In this document: positions 18,119-26,535 of the stretch, piece by piece
How positions within the stretch are numbered: position 1 is the stretch's first letter
Layout: each line of letters opens with the position of its first letter
Program-made: the position numbers and the translations under genes
Notes under the pieces: model-generated
What the model was told of the DNA's origin: nothing
What the model saw: only the letters and a program-made list of their open reading frames with translations
The model's database searches: none
Assembly (NCBI GenBank): GCA_934725085.1
Contig: CAKVAL010000009.1
Coordinates: 1 to 44,314, forward strand
Source: an uncultured Erysipelotrichaceae bacterium
Lineage (GTDB): Bacteria; Bacillota_I; Bacilli_A; Erysipelotrichales; Erysipelotrichaceae
Direction of reading: 5' to 3'
Length of the DNA: 44,314 nucleotides

Positions 18119-19471
18119 TTACTCCTGTGATACTAATGTAATATTTAAATTCTTTGGATTTACTTCAGCAGATACATAAGCATCTGTGTTTATATTTACT
18201 GAAATTGGTAAATCATATGTTCCTGGTTCTAAATCCTTAAAATCTACATAGACAAAGAAATCAGAAGCACTAACTTTATCAATATTACTTTGAGTTCCTT
18301 TAATAATTAATGAAACTTTCAAGGTGTCTGCATAGCTTACACCATAACCATTATTATTGTTGATTGAGTTTAAAGTTACATTCTCAATCACTTTTTCGCT
18401 TGTTGCACCCAAAGTAGCCTTTAAAGTAACAGTTGAAACCGAACTTGCCTTAACCCCATTTGGTAAAACAACCGGTTGAATAATTTCTGTATCCGAAGTT
18501 ACCGTAGACAAGTCTAAATCAACCGTAACTTCATTAATTGTATCAAGAATACTTTCGGATGCATAAATTTCAGTAGTTTGATGATTCATAGAAACTGATT
18601 CTAGTGAGAATCCTTGTGGTGCATTACCAGTAACATTCAATTTAATTGGTACTGTCTTAGAAGGTGATGAAATACCAACTTTAACAGTAACGGTATTTGG
18701 AACAATTTCCGCATTAACAACCTTACCATTTGCATCATAGGCAACAAGTGGCGCATCTACTTCAAAGTCACTTGTTTGTCCTGCGACATTAATCAGTGCC
18801 TTTACCAAAGCAATTGAATTAAGTGTATCTTGACTAGCACGGATATTAACCTTGTTGTTACCAGAGGCAAAAACAGGTGTTCCTAAAATATATTTAGAAT
18901 CTAATTGATTCTGATTTATGAAATCATAAGATAAATCAAATTGAGCAGTGGTTTTTGGTTTTAAAGTAACTGTAACTTGACTTGGTTTAATAACAGTATT
19001 AACACTATCACCATAACCCGTGGTAGTTAATTCTACAGTATACGTTCCCTCTGTATAGCCTTCAAGGTTTAAGACACAACTTCCTGTTTTAGTAGCAGCA
19101 TTATTAACACTAGCTGCATCACCAGTTATGGTAACATCACAAGTTTCAGGTAAACCACCTACTTCAAACGATTCGGAATTATATCTAGAAATCACATTAA
19201 CATTTGTAAGTGTTTTAGAACTTGAAAGTGCAGCTGTAAAGCTTGTATCGTTAAAATTCACAATGAAATATGCTAGGCATGACAATAAAAAGGCAAAAAT
19301 AATAGCATATGTTTTTGTGAAGAATAACTTATCAACAAACGAAGATGTCCATCTAAAGAATCTTATAATAGTTTCTTCAAATGATTCTAGAGTTCCATTA
19401 TTAGCATTCTTACGAGCAATCTTTTTTGCCTCGTTTAATTTATCTTGAGGATTTTTAATCTTGCTTGCCAT
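18119..19471 (-). CDS. cdaR: YbbR-domain regulator of CdaA
   Basis: A 450-residue membrane-anchored protein: a cytoplasmic N-terminus, one helix at about residues 52-72 (FTKTYAIIFAFLLSCLAYF) and an extracellular region made of about four YbbR beta-domains, each with repeats such as VTVTLKPKT, VTVKVGIS, VTLKATLG. In Firmicutes CdaR binds CdaA at the membrane and modulates c-di-AMP synthesis. It overlaps the 3' end of cdaA by 17 bases. Confidence 0.92.
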   Translation of the reverse strand: MASKIKNPQDKLNEAKKIARKNANNGTLESFEETIIRFFRWTSSFVDKLFFTKTYAIIFAFLLSCLAYFIVNFNDTSFTAALSSSKTLTNVNVISRYNSESFEVGGLPETCDVTITGDAASVNNAATKTGSCVLNLEGYTEGTYTVELTTTGYGDSVNTVIKPSQVTVTLKPKTTAQFDLSYDFINQNQLDSKYILGTPVFASGNNKVNIRASQDTLNSIALVKALINVAGQTSDFEVDAPLVAYDANGKVVNAEIVPNTVTVKVGISSPSKTVPIKLNVTGNAPQGFSLESVSMNHQTTEIYASESILDTINEVTVDLDLSTVTSDTEIIQPVVLPNGVKASSVSTVTLKATLGATSEKVIENVTLNSINNNNGYGVSYADTLKVSLIIKGTQSNIDKVSASDFFVYVDFKDLEPGTYDLPISVNINTDAYVSAEVNPKNLNITLVSQE

Positions 19472-20450
19472 CTACCTTATCCTCACTTTCTTTTACATCA
19501 ACCGATTCAACTTTAAAATCAGTTGCTTGTTGTTTAGCCTTTTTATTCACTTTAAAGCGGTTATTAAAAGGAACTTTCATACCGCCTTCTTCGTTTTTAA
19601 TGATAAATTCAGGATCATCTTCAATCTTTAATTTTCTTCTAGAAGTTGAAGTATCACCGATTTCGATTTCATCATTACAAATAACTTTTCTCAAATACTC
19701 TTTAAGTTGTTTCTCATTAACGGTAAAGATACGTCCATTTTCCGCAATAGAAATAGCACTTGTCTCTTCTGATACAACAATGGTAAGCGCATCACTCACT
19801 TCAGAAATTCCAAGACCAGCTCTATGTCTTGCGCCATATCTGCTAGATAAATTAATACTAGTTGGTGGGAAATAAGCACTTGCGCAGGCAATCTTATCGC
19901 CTTGAATAATTACAGCACCATCATGTAAAGGAGTTGTAGTCATAAAGATAGAACATAATAATTCTTTAGAAACAGTTGCGTTTACTGCGATACCGGTTTT
20001 TACATAATCCTGCAAACTATTTGATTGTTCAATGGAAATAAGAGCACCAATTCTTTCATGTGATAAGACAATAGCTGCATCGTAAATTTGATTAACAAGA
20101 TCTTCTTTTTCATTAGCCAACAAAGTTGTGATCTTTGAAAACGCATTAGTCTTACCAATTTTCTCCAAAGCCCCTCTAATTTCCGGTTGGAAAATAATTA
20201 TTACAGCTAAAAAGCCCCAGCTAATTAATGTGTTAGAAAAATATTCTAATGTAGTAAGACCAAGTAATCTTGCAATTCCGTTAAATATTAAAATAAAGAT
20301 GATTCCTTTAAAGATTTGTATTGTACGATTATTATTTCTTACAAATAGAATGGCGTAGTATAGAATGAACCACATAATGCCGATATCAAGCACTATTCTA
20401 AACACGTGCCATATATTTTGTATTGTTAGATTTATATTATAATCTGGCAT
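19455..20450 (-). CDS. cdaA: Diadenylate cyclase CdaA
   Basis: Makes the second messenger c-di-AMP from two ATP. The 331-residue protein has three N-terminal membrane helices (residues of about 20-90) and a DAC domain with the catalytic PLHDGAVII and RYGARHRAGLGISE motifs. The tail after about residue 255 is longer and more charged than in Bacillus CdaA (usually about 275 residues in total). The ATG at 20450 is chosen because AAAGGAGGG lies just upstream; the frame is open to 20513 but lacks a site there. First gene of the long cell-envelope operon. Confidence 0.95.
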   Translation of the reverse strand: MPDYNINLTIQNIWHVFRIVLDIGIMWFILYYAILFVRNNNRTIQIFKGIIFILIFNGIARLLGLTTLEYFSNTLISWGFLAVIIIFQPEIRGALEKIGKTNAFSKITTLLANEKEDLVNQIYDAAIVLSHERIGALISIEQSNSLQDYVKTGIAVNATVSKELLCSIFMTTTPLHDGAVIIQGDKIACASAYFPPTSINLSSRYGARHRAGLGISEVSDALTIVVSEETSAISIAENGRIFTVNEKQLKEYLRKVICNDEIEIGDTSTSRRKLKIEDDPEFIIKNEEGGMKVPFNNRFKVNKKAKQQATDFKVESVDVKESEDKVDGKQD

Positions 20451-20474
20451 AAACCCTCCTTTATAAGTCAATTC

Positions 20475-20483
20475 ATTATAGCA
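20475..20483 (-). promoter_or_regulatory. Extended -10 promoter for the cdaA operon
   Basis: On the minus strand TGCTATAAT is a perfect extended -10 box, placing the transcript start near 20468, 18 bases before the cdaA ATG. The -35 region is poor, as is usual when TGn is present. The same TGCTATAAT sequence precedes nagB. Confidence 0.6.
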
Positions 20484-20511
20484 TATTTGGATAATGCGAT
20501 AGAATATAGTC

Positions 20512-21675
20512 ATGAATGAAAATATTGTGAAATCAAATTATAAAGATAAAGAGATTTATCTTGTAAAAACTGCTCATGTTTCTAAAAACAGCATAAACGA
20601 TGTTAAAGAATGCATTGGGGAAGTTAAGCCTGATGCGATTTGTATCGAACTCGATGAAGATCGATATAAGAAAATTAGTGATCCTGAAAAATGGAGTGAT
20701 ACCGATATTGTTAAGGTCATCAAAGAAAAGAAAGTAGGCTTTTTATTAGTAAACCTAATTCTTGCTTCTTTCCAAAGAAGAATGGCCATCAATATGGACT
20801 CTAATTCAGGTGGCGAGATGTTAGAAGGCATTAAACAGGCAAAAGAATTAAATGTACCACTTGTTTTAGCTGATAGACCTATTAAGACTACCTTCTCCCG
20901 TATTTGGAATAGTTTAGGCTTATATGAAAAATCTAAGTTACTTGTAAGTATTATTGGTTCCATCTTTGATGATGAAGAGATTTCCGAAGAAGATTTACAA
21001 GCATTGAAAGAAGCAGACGCTCTTGAAGCAGCCTTAAACGAGGTTGGCAAAGAATTTCCTAACGTTAAGAAAATATTAGTAGATGAAAGAGATGCCTATT
21101 TATCCTCAAAGATTAAGAATGCCCCAGGTAAAAAAATAGTTGCAATCATTGGTGCTGCTCATGCAGGTGGTATTGAAAGAAACCTAGATAAGGATATCGA
21201 TATTAATGAATTAAATGTCGTTAAAAAGAAAAAAGGTATTGGAACAGTAATTAAATGGTTAATTCCAATAGCTATTATTTCAATCATTATTTATACTCTA
21301 TGGTCAAACAGGGATGCTGGTTTGAGTCAAATTAAATCTTGGATTCTTTGGAATGGAACCTTAAGTGCCTTAGGTACCCTATTGGCATTCGGTCATCCAC
21401 TTAGTATCCTTACGGCCTTTGTGATGGCCCCTATTACATCACTTAACCCATTATTAGCAGCTGGTTGGTTTGCGGGTATGGTGGAAGCTATGATTAGAAA
21501 GCCAAAGGTCAAAGACTTTGAGAATCTAGGTGAAGATACAAATACATTAAAAGGATTCTGGAAAAATAGAGTTACAAGAATCTTATTGATTGTTGTGTTT
21601 GCCAACGTCTTCTCAAGTATTGGCACATTTATCTCTGGATTAGACATTTTTACAACATTTTTAAAAAATATTTAA
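20512..21675 (+). CDS. TraB/PrgY-family membrane protein
   Basis: A 387-residue protein with a cytoplasmic TraB domain (HVSKNSINDVKECIGEVKPDAICIELD..., DERDAYLSSKI, AIIGAAHAGGIERNL) and about four C-terminal membrane helices from residue 250 on. The family includes enterococcal TraB/PrgY, which limits peptide pheromone activity, and conserved Glu/His residues suggest a metal-dependent peptidase-like fold. Start at 20512: no Shine-Dalgarno is present and a TAGAAT ends six bases before the ATG, so the mRNA may be leaderless. Divergent from cdaA. Confidence 0.85.
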   Translation: MNENIVKSNYKDKEIYLVKTAHVSKNSINDVKECIGEVKPDAICIELDEDRYKKISDPEKWSDTDIVKVIKEKKVGFLLVNLILASFQRRMAINMDSNSGGEMLEGIKQAKELNVPLVLADRPIKTTFSRIWNSLGLYEKSKLLVSIIGSIFDDEEISEEDLQALKEADALEAALNEVGKEFPNVKKILVDERDAYLSSKIKNAPGKKIVAIIGAAHAGGIERNLDKDIDINELNVVKKKKGIGTVIKWLIPIAIISIIIYTLWSNRDAGLSQIKSWILWNGTLSALGTLLAFGHPLSILTAFVMAPITSLNPLLAAGWFAGMVEAMIRKPKVKDFENLGEDTNTLKGFWKNRVTRILLIVVFANVFSSIGTFISGLDIFTTFLKNI

Positions 21676-21704
21676 GAGTGATATTAAGAAAGTCACTCTT
21701 TTTT
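21674..21704 (+). terminator. Terminator behind the TraB-family gene
   Basis: AAGAGTGA (21674-21681) pairs perfectly with TCACTCTT (21693-21700) and is followed by a T run. The stem begins inside the stop codon of the gene. Confidence 0.85.
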
Positions 21705-21814
21705 CATAAGCCAAAACAAGATTATTCAAATAAATTATTATTGCGTAGAACGCCCTATTTTAGGCTCATTTTGAAATTTTGGGATAATTTTTTTAAAAAG
21801 TTTTTAAAAATTTG
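21705..21814. other. AT-rich spacer before the tRNA pair
   Basis: No open frame, hairpin or repeat of note was seen here. Together with the tRNAs and the leader of the next lipoprotein gene it makes up the only stretch in the window longer than 300 bases without a protein gene (21676-22185). Confidence 0.5.
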
Positions 21815-21844
21815 TTGACAGGGTATCAAAATACATGGTATAGT
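21815..21844 (+). promoter_or_regulatory. Promoter of the tRNA-Val/tRNA-Thr unit
   Basis: TTGACA (21815-21820), an 18-base spacer and TATAGT (21839-21844). This is the best -35 consensus in the window, as expected for a stable-RNA gene; the start would be about five bases before tRNA-Val. Confidence 0.85.
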
Positions 21845-21855
21845 TAATAGGCGCT

Positions 21856-21931
21856 GGAGGTTTAGCTCAGTTGGGAGAGCATCTGCCTTACAAGCAGAGG
21901 GTCAGCGGTTCGAGCCCGTTAACCTCCACCA
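21856..21931 (+). tRNA. tRNA-Val (TAC)
   Basis: The cloverleaf folds fully by eye: acceptor GGAGGTT/AACCTCC, D arm GCTC/GAGC, anticodon arm TCTGC-CTTACAA-GCAGA with anticodon TAC, and TTCGAGC T loop. The 3' CCA is encoded. Confidence 0.97.
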
Positions 21932-21939
21932 TTTATTTT

Positions 21940-22015
21940 GCCGACATAGCTCAATTGGTAGAGCAACTGATTTGTAATCAGTAGGTTACGGGTTCAATTC
22001 CTGTTGTCGGCACCA
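21940..22015 (+). tRNA. tRNA-Thr (TGT)
   Basis: Acceptor GCCGACA/TGTCGGC, D arm GCTC/GAGC, anticodon arm ACTGA-TTTGTAA-TCAGT with anticodon TGT, and T loop TTCAATT. CCA is encoded. Eight bases after tRNA-Val, so the two share a transcript. Confidence 0.97.
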
Positions 22016-22026
22016 GTTAGCAAATA

Positions 22027-22051
22027 AACGCCTTAAAATGGGCGTTTTTTT
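22027..22051 (+). terminator. Terminator behind the tRNA pair
   Basis: AACGCC pairs with GGCGTT around an eight-base loop, followed by seven T. Confidence 0.88.
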
Positions 22052-22139
22052 AGTTCTTGCCTACGAATTGCATATGAAATTTCTATATTCATATCAATAG
22101 CACATACATTAAATTTACTTTTTTTCATAACAGTTTTGA

Positions 22140-22145
22140 TATAAT
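22140..22145 (+). promoter_or_regulatory. -10 box for the lipoprotein gene
   Basis: TATAAT 40 bases before the ATG; the -35 region (ACTTTT, 17 bases upstream) is weak. Confidence 0.4.
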
Positions 22146-22185
22146 TTAAGTGTAGATAGAAAAACATAATTTGAAGGGAGGCTTT

Positions 22186-22842
22186 ATGAAAAAAGTAAAG
22201 ACATTTTTAGTTCTAATTGTTTTGTGTATACTATGTGGATGTCAAAACACAAATAGTGTTCTAACAATTGAAAAAGTTGGTGAAGTAGTAGTTTTGCAAG
22301 ACAATCTTCTTTATGTTAGTCCTTCTGATAAATTAGGAAGCTATGATTTTGAATTAGATGATAAAAGTCTTATAGAAGGATACAAAATTGGTGACATCGT
22401 CAAAATTAAATTCTATGCAGAGGAAAAAGAAGATAAAACAGGTAAAAAATATAATATCTATCATTTAGTCTCGATAGAACCAGCTAGTGGCTTCTATGAA
22501 GAAGGAATCACTTTAAATGATCTTATCGACTTTGATGTTAATGAGATTCTTGTCCAATACGATAATAATGACTACCTTATTAGCATCTATGATGACGGCG
22601 CAAAAGAATTGTTGTCAAAATGGTCTGATATCAAGATCTATAAAGATTTTATCCCTGTTGCTGGTGCAGGCTGTATTCCATTTGATTTTGAAATTAAAGG
22701 TGATAATAAATCAATCATCATACAAGATAGAGAATACATTGAAATCACTATAGATGGAGAAACTAATAAATATGCATATCACCGCGTAGATGGTTATCTT
22801 ACTTTTAGCGATATCTTCGAAGAATTCTATGAATCTAACTAA
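22186..22842 (+). CDS. Predicted lipoprotein of unknown function
   Basis: A 218-residue protein with a type II signal peptide (MKKVKTFLVLIVLCILCGCQ, lipobox LCGC), so it should be anchored on the outer face of the membrane. The mature part is acidic and beta-rich with no domain that I recognise; the first 80 residues have an OB-like alternation (VGEVVVLQDNLLYVS ... GDIVKIKFYAE). The ATG at 22186 has GGGAGG seven bases upstream and is preferred over one at 22171. It stands alone between two terminators and so is a single-gene unit. Confidence 0.75.
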   Translation: MKKVKTFLVLIVLCILCGCQNTNSVLTIEKVGEVVVLQDNLLYVSPSDKLGSYDFELDDKSLIEGYKIGDIVKIKFYAEEKEDKTGKKYNIYHLVSIEPASGFYEEGITLNDLIDFDVNEILVQYDNNDYLISIYDDGAKELLSKWSDIKIYKDFIPVAGAGCIPFDFEIKGDNKSIIIQDREYIEITIDGETNKYAYHRVDGYLTFSDIFEEFYESN

Positions 22843-22853
22843 ATACAGCTTAA

Positions 22854-22884
22854 AAAACCACAGAAGTATAAAATCTGTGGTTTT
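22854..22884. terminator. Bidirectional terminator between convergent genes
   Basis: AAAACCACAGA (22854-22864) and TCTGTGGTTTT (22874-22884) form an 11-bp stem with A and T tracts on both sides, so it can end both the lipoprotein transcript (+) and the dehydrogenase transcript (-). It includes part of the latter's stop codon. Confidence 0.88.
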
Positions 22885-23806
22885 AATATCCTCTTTTTTT
22901 ATCTACAATATTCTCTAGTTCTTCATTATTTAGATAATGAACTAAATTTCTATAGAAAATATCCTCAACATTTTTAACACTAATATCTGATTGACGGCCT
23001 CCCGTAATATGAGGAGTTATATAGACATTATCTAGTTTCCATAGTTTACTAGTCTTAGGAAGTGGTTCTGTTTCACAAACGTCTAAGTAAACTGAATCTA
23101 AATAGTGTTCTTGCATTACTTTTACAAGATCATCCTCTATAATCAGAGTTCCCCTGCCTAGATTCATTAAGATAGCACCCTTTTTAATCTTATGAAGCAA
23201 ATCATAATCAAATATATGATATGTTTCTTTTGTTTCAGGAAGAGCTATCGCAACCACATCAGCAATAGCCAATGCCTTATCCATATCTTTAGTTGCATAC
23301 AACTTCTCTACATAATCAGGTCTTTCATGAATACTTCTATTGACACCATAGACCTTAGCACCCAATGAATGCATAAGCTTAGCATATCTTTTGCCAATGC
23401 TACCCATGCCAACACAGACAATAGTCAAATCTTTAATTGATTTAACTTTGCCTAAGCTTTTCCAAACCCCTTCTAATTGCTGATTATAATAGCCGTAGAG
23501 TTTCTTTGTGATTGCTAGGGTAATTCCTAGCATATATTCACAAATTGCCTCATCATAAGCGCCAGAAGCGTTTGTAAGGACAATTGAGTCATCTATATCA
23601 CAATAATTATTAGCACCGGCACTAGCAAGCTGTAACCACTTAATATGACTATTCTTTAAATATTCGGGATTAGGATTACCAAAAACAATATCAGTACTAT
23701 TGATATCTTCTTTTGTATAGTTAGTATTAAAAACACATTCAATACCAGTATTCTTAAACTTTTGTTTATATTCTTCACTTATTGGCCAAGTAAACAAAGC
23801 TCTCAT
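22883..23806 (-). CDS. D-isomer-specific 2-hydroxyacid dehydrogenase family protein
   Basis: A 307-residue NAD(P)-dependent oxidoreductase. The Rossmann motif GMGSIGKRYA is at about residues 142-151, the substrate Arg in NLGRGTLI, the acidic partner in DVCETEPLP and the catalytic His in ITPHITGG. The catalytic domain is shorter than in PGDH or LDH, matching the YgdH/GhrA-like branch that reduces glyoxylate, hydroxypyruvate or similar 2-keto acids. The substrate is unknown. Good ribosome site (AAAGGAG). It follows nagB in the same direction but after a hairpin. Confidence 0.85.
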   Translation of the reverse strand: MRALFTWPISEEYKQKFKNTGIECVFNTNYTKEDINSTDIVFGNPNPEYLKNSHIKWLQLASAGANNYCDIDDSIVLTNASGAYDEAICEYMLGITLAITKKLYGYYNQQLEGVWKSLGKVKSIKDLTIVCVGMGSIGKRYAKLMHSLGAKVYGVNRSIHERPDYVEKLYATKDMDKALAIADVVAIALPETKETYHIFDYDLLHKIKKGAILMNLGRGTLIIEDDLVKVMQEHYLDSVYLDVCETEPLPKTSKLWKLDNVYITPHITGGRQSDISVKNVEDIFYRNLVHYLNNEELENIVDKKRGY

Positions 23807-23821
23807 ATTTCTCCTTTATAA

Positions 23822-23841
23822 AAGGTGACTATTGTCACCTT
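23822..23841 (-). terminator. Hairpin behind nagB
   Basis: AAGGTGAC-AATA-GTCACCTT is a perfect 8-bp stem. The following T tract is short (TTTTAT), so it may be a partial terminator that lets some transcription reach the dehydrogenase gene. Confidence 0.65.
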
Positions 23842-23848
23842 GTTGTTA

Positions 23849-24577
23849 TTATAATTCGCTTAAAGCTTCTTCATCAGCAATTAGGATGCAATTAGGATGG
23901 AACTTCAAGATTGAAGCTGGAACACTTGGCTTAACCTCACCAGTTAATAATTCCTTAATAATAGGAGCCTTAGCCTTACCACTAGCTAAAATCAATACTG
24001 ACTTAGCAGCCATGATTTCACCAACACCCATAGTATAGGCAAACTTTGGAACATCTTCGATATTTTCAAATAATCTACTATTTGCCTTGATTGTACTTTC
24101 AGTTAATTCAACCTTATGAGTCTTAGCAGAGAATACTTCATCTGGTTCATTGAAACCAATATGACCATTATTACCAATACCTAATAATTGTAAATCAACA
24201 CCACCCATTGATTCGATAACTTGATGATATCTATTACATTCTTTTTCTGCATCAGTCTCTTTACCACAAGGAACATTTGTATTATCCTTATTGATATTTA
24301 CATGATCAAATAAATTATGATTCATGAAATATCTATAGCTTTGATCATTATCACCATCAAGTCCAACATATTCATCTAGATTAACTGTCTTAATATTAGA
24401 GAAATCAATATCACCATTATTATATTTTTCAATTAATAGCTTATAAGTACCAATAGGTGTAGAACCTGTAGCTAAACCTAAAACTGAATCTTCTTTTAAA
24501 GTGATTTGACTAGCGATGATATTAGCAGCTTTTCTTGACATATCATCATAATTTGTTGCCTTAATTAATTTGAACAT
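23849..24577 (-). CDS. nagB: Glucosamine-6-phosphate deaminase
   Basis: Converts glucosamine 6-phosphate to fructose 6-phosphate and ammonia, opposing the amino-sugar flow that GlmM uses. 242 residues, family motifs LGLATGSTPIGTYKL, NLDEYVGL and GIGNNGHIGFNEP. The ATG at 24577 has AAAGGAG upstream and starts the conserved MFKLIKA; the frame is open ten codons further but without support. No nagA is adjacent; the two genes upstream are YhfZ-like regulators. Confidence 0.95.
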   Translation of the reverse strand: MFKLIKATNYDDMSRKAANIIASQITLKEDSVLGLATGSTPIGTYKLLIEKYNNGDIDFSNIKTVNLDEYVGLDGDNDQSYRYFMNHNLFDHVNINKDNTNVPCGKETDAEKECNRYHQVIESMGGVDLQLLGIGNNGHIGFNEPDEVFSAKTHKVELTESTIKANSRLFENIEDVPKFAYTMGVGEIMAAKSVLILASGKAKAPIIKELLTGEVKPSVPASILKFHPNCILIADEEALSEL

Positions 24578-24611
24578 TTTCTCTCCTTTATACATACATA
24601 AATGCATACCA

Positions 24612-24620
24612 ATTATAGCA
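24612..24620 (-). promoter_or_regulatory. Extended -10 promoter for nagB
   Basis: TGCTATAAT on the minus strand, about 35 bases before the nagB ATG, directly after the stop of the upstream regulator gene. -35 is poor. Confidence 0.55.
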
Positions 24621-24627
24621 CAGACAT

Positions 24628-25548
24628 TTAGTAGCTTGGCTGTATCTTGCCATCCAAGACTTGCTTCTGAATATCTAAGATTTCATCCTTATCAATTAAT
24701 TCTTTAATTAATGCGATAAGCTCTTCTCTATCACTCTTAACAACCAAAACTGCATCAGTACTATCAAGTTCCGTTTCAAGAGGAACACAATTAATATTTA
24801 AAGCCTGGCTATTTGCTTCACCAATACACATTATGGTTGCATCGATACTACCATCCATTATCTTTTCAAACATCCTCAAATATTGAACTTCCACAAATTC
24901 AACATCCTTATTTACACATATATGCCTAGTTAACTTTGTTTGATCAATAGAAGAAGGATCAATACCAATCTTCATTCCATCTTTAATTTCTTTTTCATCA
25001 TTATTTCTAAACATCACAACATGTTGTTTTGTATACGAAAAAGGTCCGAAATCAACAGCAATCACTATATCATCATGATTTTCCATATGTTCTTTAGCCG
25101 CCATCTTAGATACAATCGCAAAATCATAACGACCACTCGTTAACATTTCAATTCTAGTCTTAGAACCCCTCATATAAGCTAAATTTACAGGAATATCATA
25201 AGAATTTTCCATTTGTGCTATCAAGCCTGAGGCCAAACCCTCAAAACGTTTAGTATAAGGCAAAGGCATAGCCCCAAATATATATTGGTCACCTACATAA
25301 CACAATAATTTTTTTATATCTTTATTCACCAAAAAAGAACCCATATGACCCCTTGAAACAATCTCAATTGCTCCATTTTTTATCAAAGTCTTTAACGCAT
25401 TATGAGTAGTTCCAATCGGAGTATCATTTTCGATAGAAAACTCGCTAACCGTAGGAAGACGCCCTCCTATTGGAATTCTGATTAAACTTTTTGCCAACTT
25501 GACACAAGCTAATCCATTCTTGCTCATTAATTCTTGATTTACATTCAT
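24628..25548 (-). CDS. YhfZ-like transcriptional regulator, copy 1
   Basis: A 306-residue protein with an N-terminal winged helix of GntR type (GRLPTVSEFSIENDTPIGTT, then HNALKTLIKNGAIEI) and a C-terminal periplasmic-binding-like effector domain (LAYMRGSKTRIEMLTSGRYDFAIVSKMAA, GIDPSSIDQTKL). This is the architecture of E. coli YhfZ. It is a paralogue of the next upstream gene, with more than half of the residues identical by eye. Located directly before nagB, it may sense an amino-sugar-related ligand; that is inference. Confidence 0.78.
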   Translation of the reverse strand: MNVNQELMSKNGLACVKLAKSLIRIPIGGRLPTVSEFSIENDTPIGTTHNALKTLIKNGAIEIVSRGHMGSFLVNKDIKKLLCYVGDQYIFGAMPLPYTKRFEGLASGLIAQMENSYDIPVNLAYMRGSKTRIEMLTSGRYDFAIVSKMAAKEHMENHDDIVIAVDFGPFSYTKQHVVMFRNNDEKEIKDGMKIGIDPSSIDQTKLTRHICVNKDVEFVEVQYLRMFEKIMDGSIDATIMCIGEANSQALNINCVPLETELDSTDAVLVVKSDREELIALIKELIDKDEILDIQKQVLDGKIQPSY

Positions 25549-25584
25549 ATTATTTCCACCCTATCTTGCTTGCAATATTTTAGA

Positions 25585-26478
25585 TTAATACCTAGGCTTA
25601 ATTTTACCTTCGACCACTTGTTTTTGTATCTCTATAATTTCTTTTTTATCTATTAAATCCCTTATTATTTCAGCGACTTCCATCTTTTCGCTATCAACAA
25701 TCAAAACCGCACACGACCCGTCAACAGGAATATCATCATAAATAATATTATCATCATATATTAAAGCAGCATCAATATTTCCTAACTCCAATTCATCATC
25801 CATTCTTGAAGATAATATTTCTATATACTCAACCTTCTTTTTTCTGCATAAATCCTTAGATAACTTTATTTGATCGATAGAACAAGGATCAATGCCGATT
25901 CTCATGCCATCTTTTATTTCATTAATACTTGCATTATGAAACTTTAAAGAATAATTTTGAGTATAAGAAAAAATCCCAAAATTCAAAACAATATCGATAC
26001 CGCCATTTTTCTTAATATACTCATTAGCAGCCATCTTAGAAACAATCACAAAATCATAACGGCCATTAATAAGCATCTCAATACGAGTCTTAGAACCCCT
26101 CATATATGCCAAATTAATAGGAACATTATATTCATTATTCATTTGACTTATTATTCCTGATGCCAGACCCTTAAAATATTTATTTTCCGTTATAGGCATA
26201 GCCCCAAAAATATATTGAACACCAATTATACTTAATAACTTCTTAACATCCTTACCAACAAGAAAAGAACCCATATGGCCTCTAGGAATAATCTCTATCG
26301 CACCATACTCTATCAATGTTCTTAACGCATTATGGGTAGTTCCTACCGGAATACAATTAGAGTTTGCTAATTCGCTGACTGTTGGCATACGAGATCCGAT
26401 TGGAACCTTTATCAAGCTTTTAGCCATCTTAACACAAGCTAACCCATTCTTACCCATTATTTTTTGATTGATATCCAT
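25585..26478 (-). CDS. YhfZ-like transcriptional regulator, copy 2
   Basis: A 297-residue paralogue of the following gene: the same winged helix (GSRMPTVSELANSNCIPVGT) and effector domain (LAYMRGSKTRIEMLINGRYDFVIVSKMAA, GIDPCSIDQIKL). Differences concentrate after residue 190, where the ligand pocket would be completed, so the two may respond to different effectors. No Shine-Dalgarno precedes the ATG, and a TATAAA box ends eight bases upstream, suggesting a leaderless message. Confidence 0.76.
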   Translation of the reverse strand: MDINQKIMGKNGLACVKMAKSLIKVPIGSRMPTVSELANSNCIPVGTTHNALRTLIEYGAIEIIPRGHMGSFLVGKDVKKLLSIIGVQYIFGAMPITENKYFKGLASGIISQMNNEYNVPINLAYMRGSKTRIEMLINGRYDFVIVSKMAANEYIKKNGGIDIVLNFGIFSYTQNYSLKFHNASINEIKDGMRIGIDPCSIDQIKLSKDLCRKKKVEYIEILSSRMDDELELGNIDAALIYDDNIIYDDIPVDGSCAVLIVDSEKMEVAEIIRDLIDKKEIIEIQKQVVEGKIKPRY

Positions 26479-26502
26479 AGCTATATTTTATACTAAGATA
26501 AT

Positions 26503-26530
26503 AAAAAAATGGCTCACTATATTGAACCAC
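26503..26530 (-). terminator. Terminator behind the zinc-ribbon membrane protein gene
   Basis: GTGGTTCA-ATATAG-TGAGCCAT on the minus strand (two G-T pairs) is followed by seven T. It isolates the regulator pair downstream. Confidence 0.8.
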
Positions 26531-26535
26531 TTTAC

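Noticed and set aside
19128..19448. Open frame of 106 codons on the plus strand within cdaR.
   Set aside because: It is antisense to a well-supported gene, has no ribosome site and no recognisable features.
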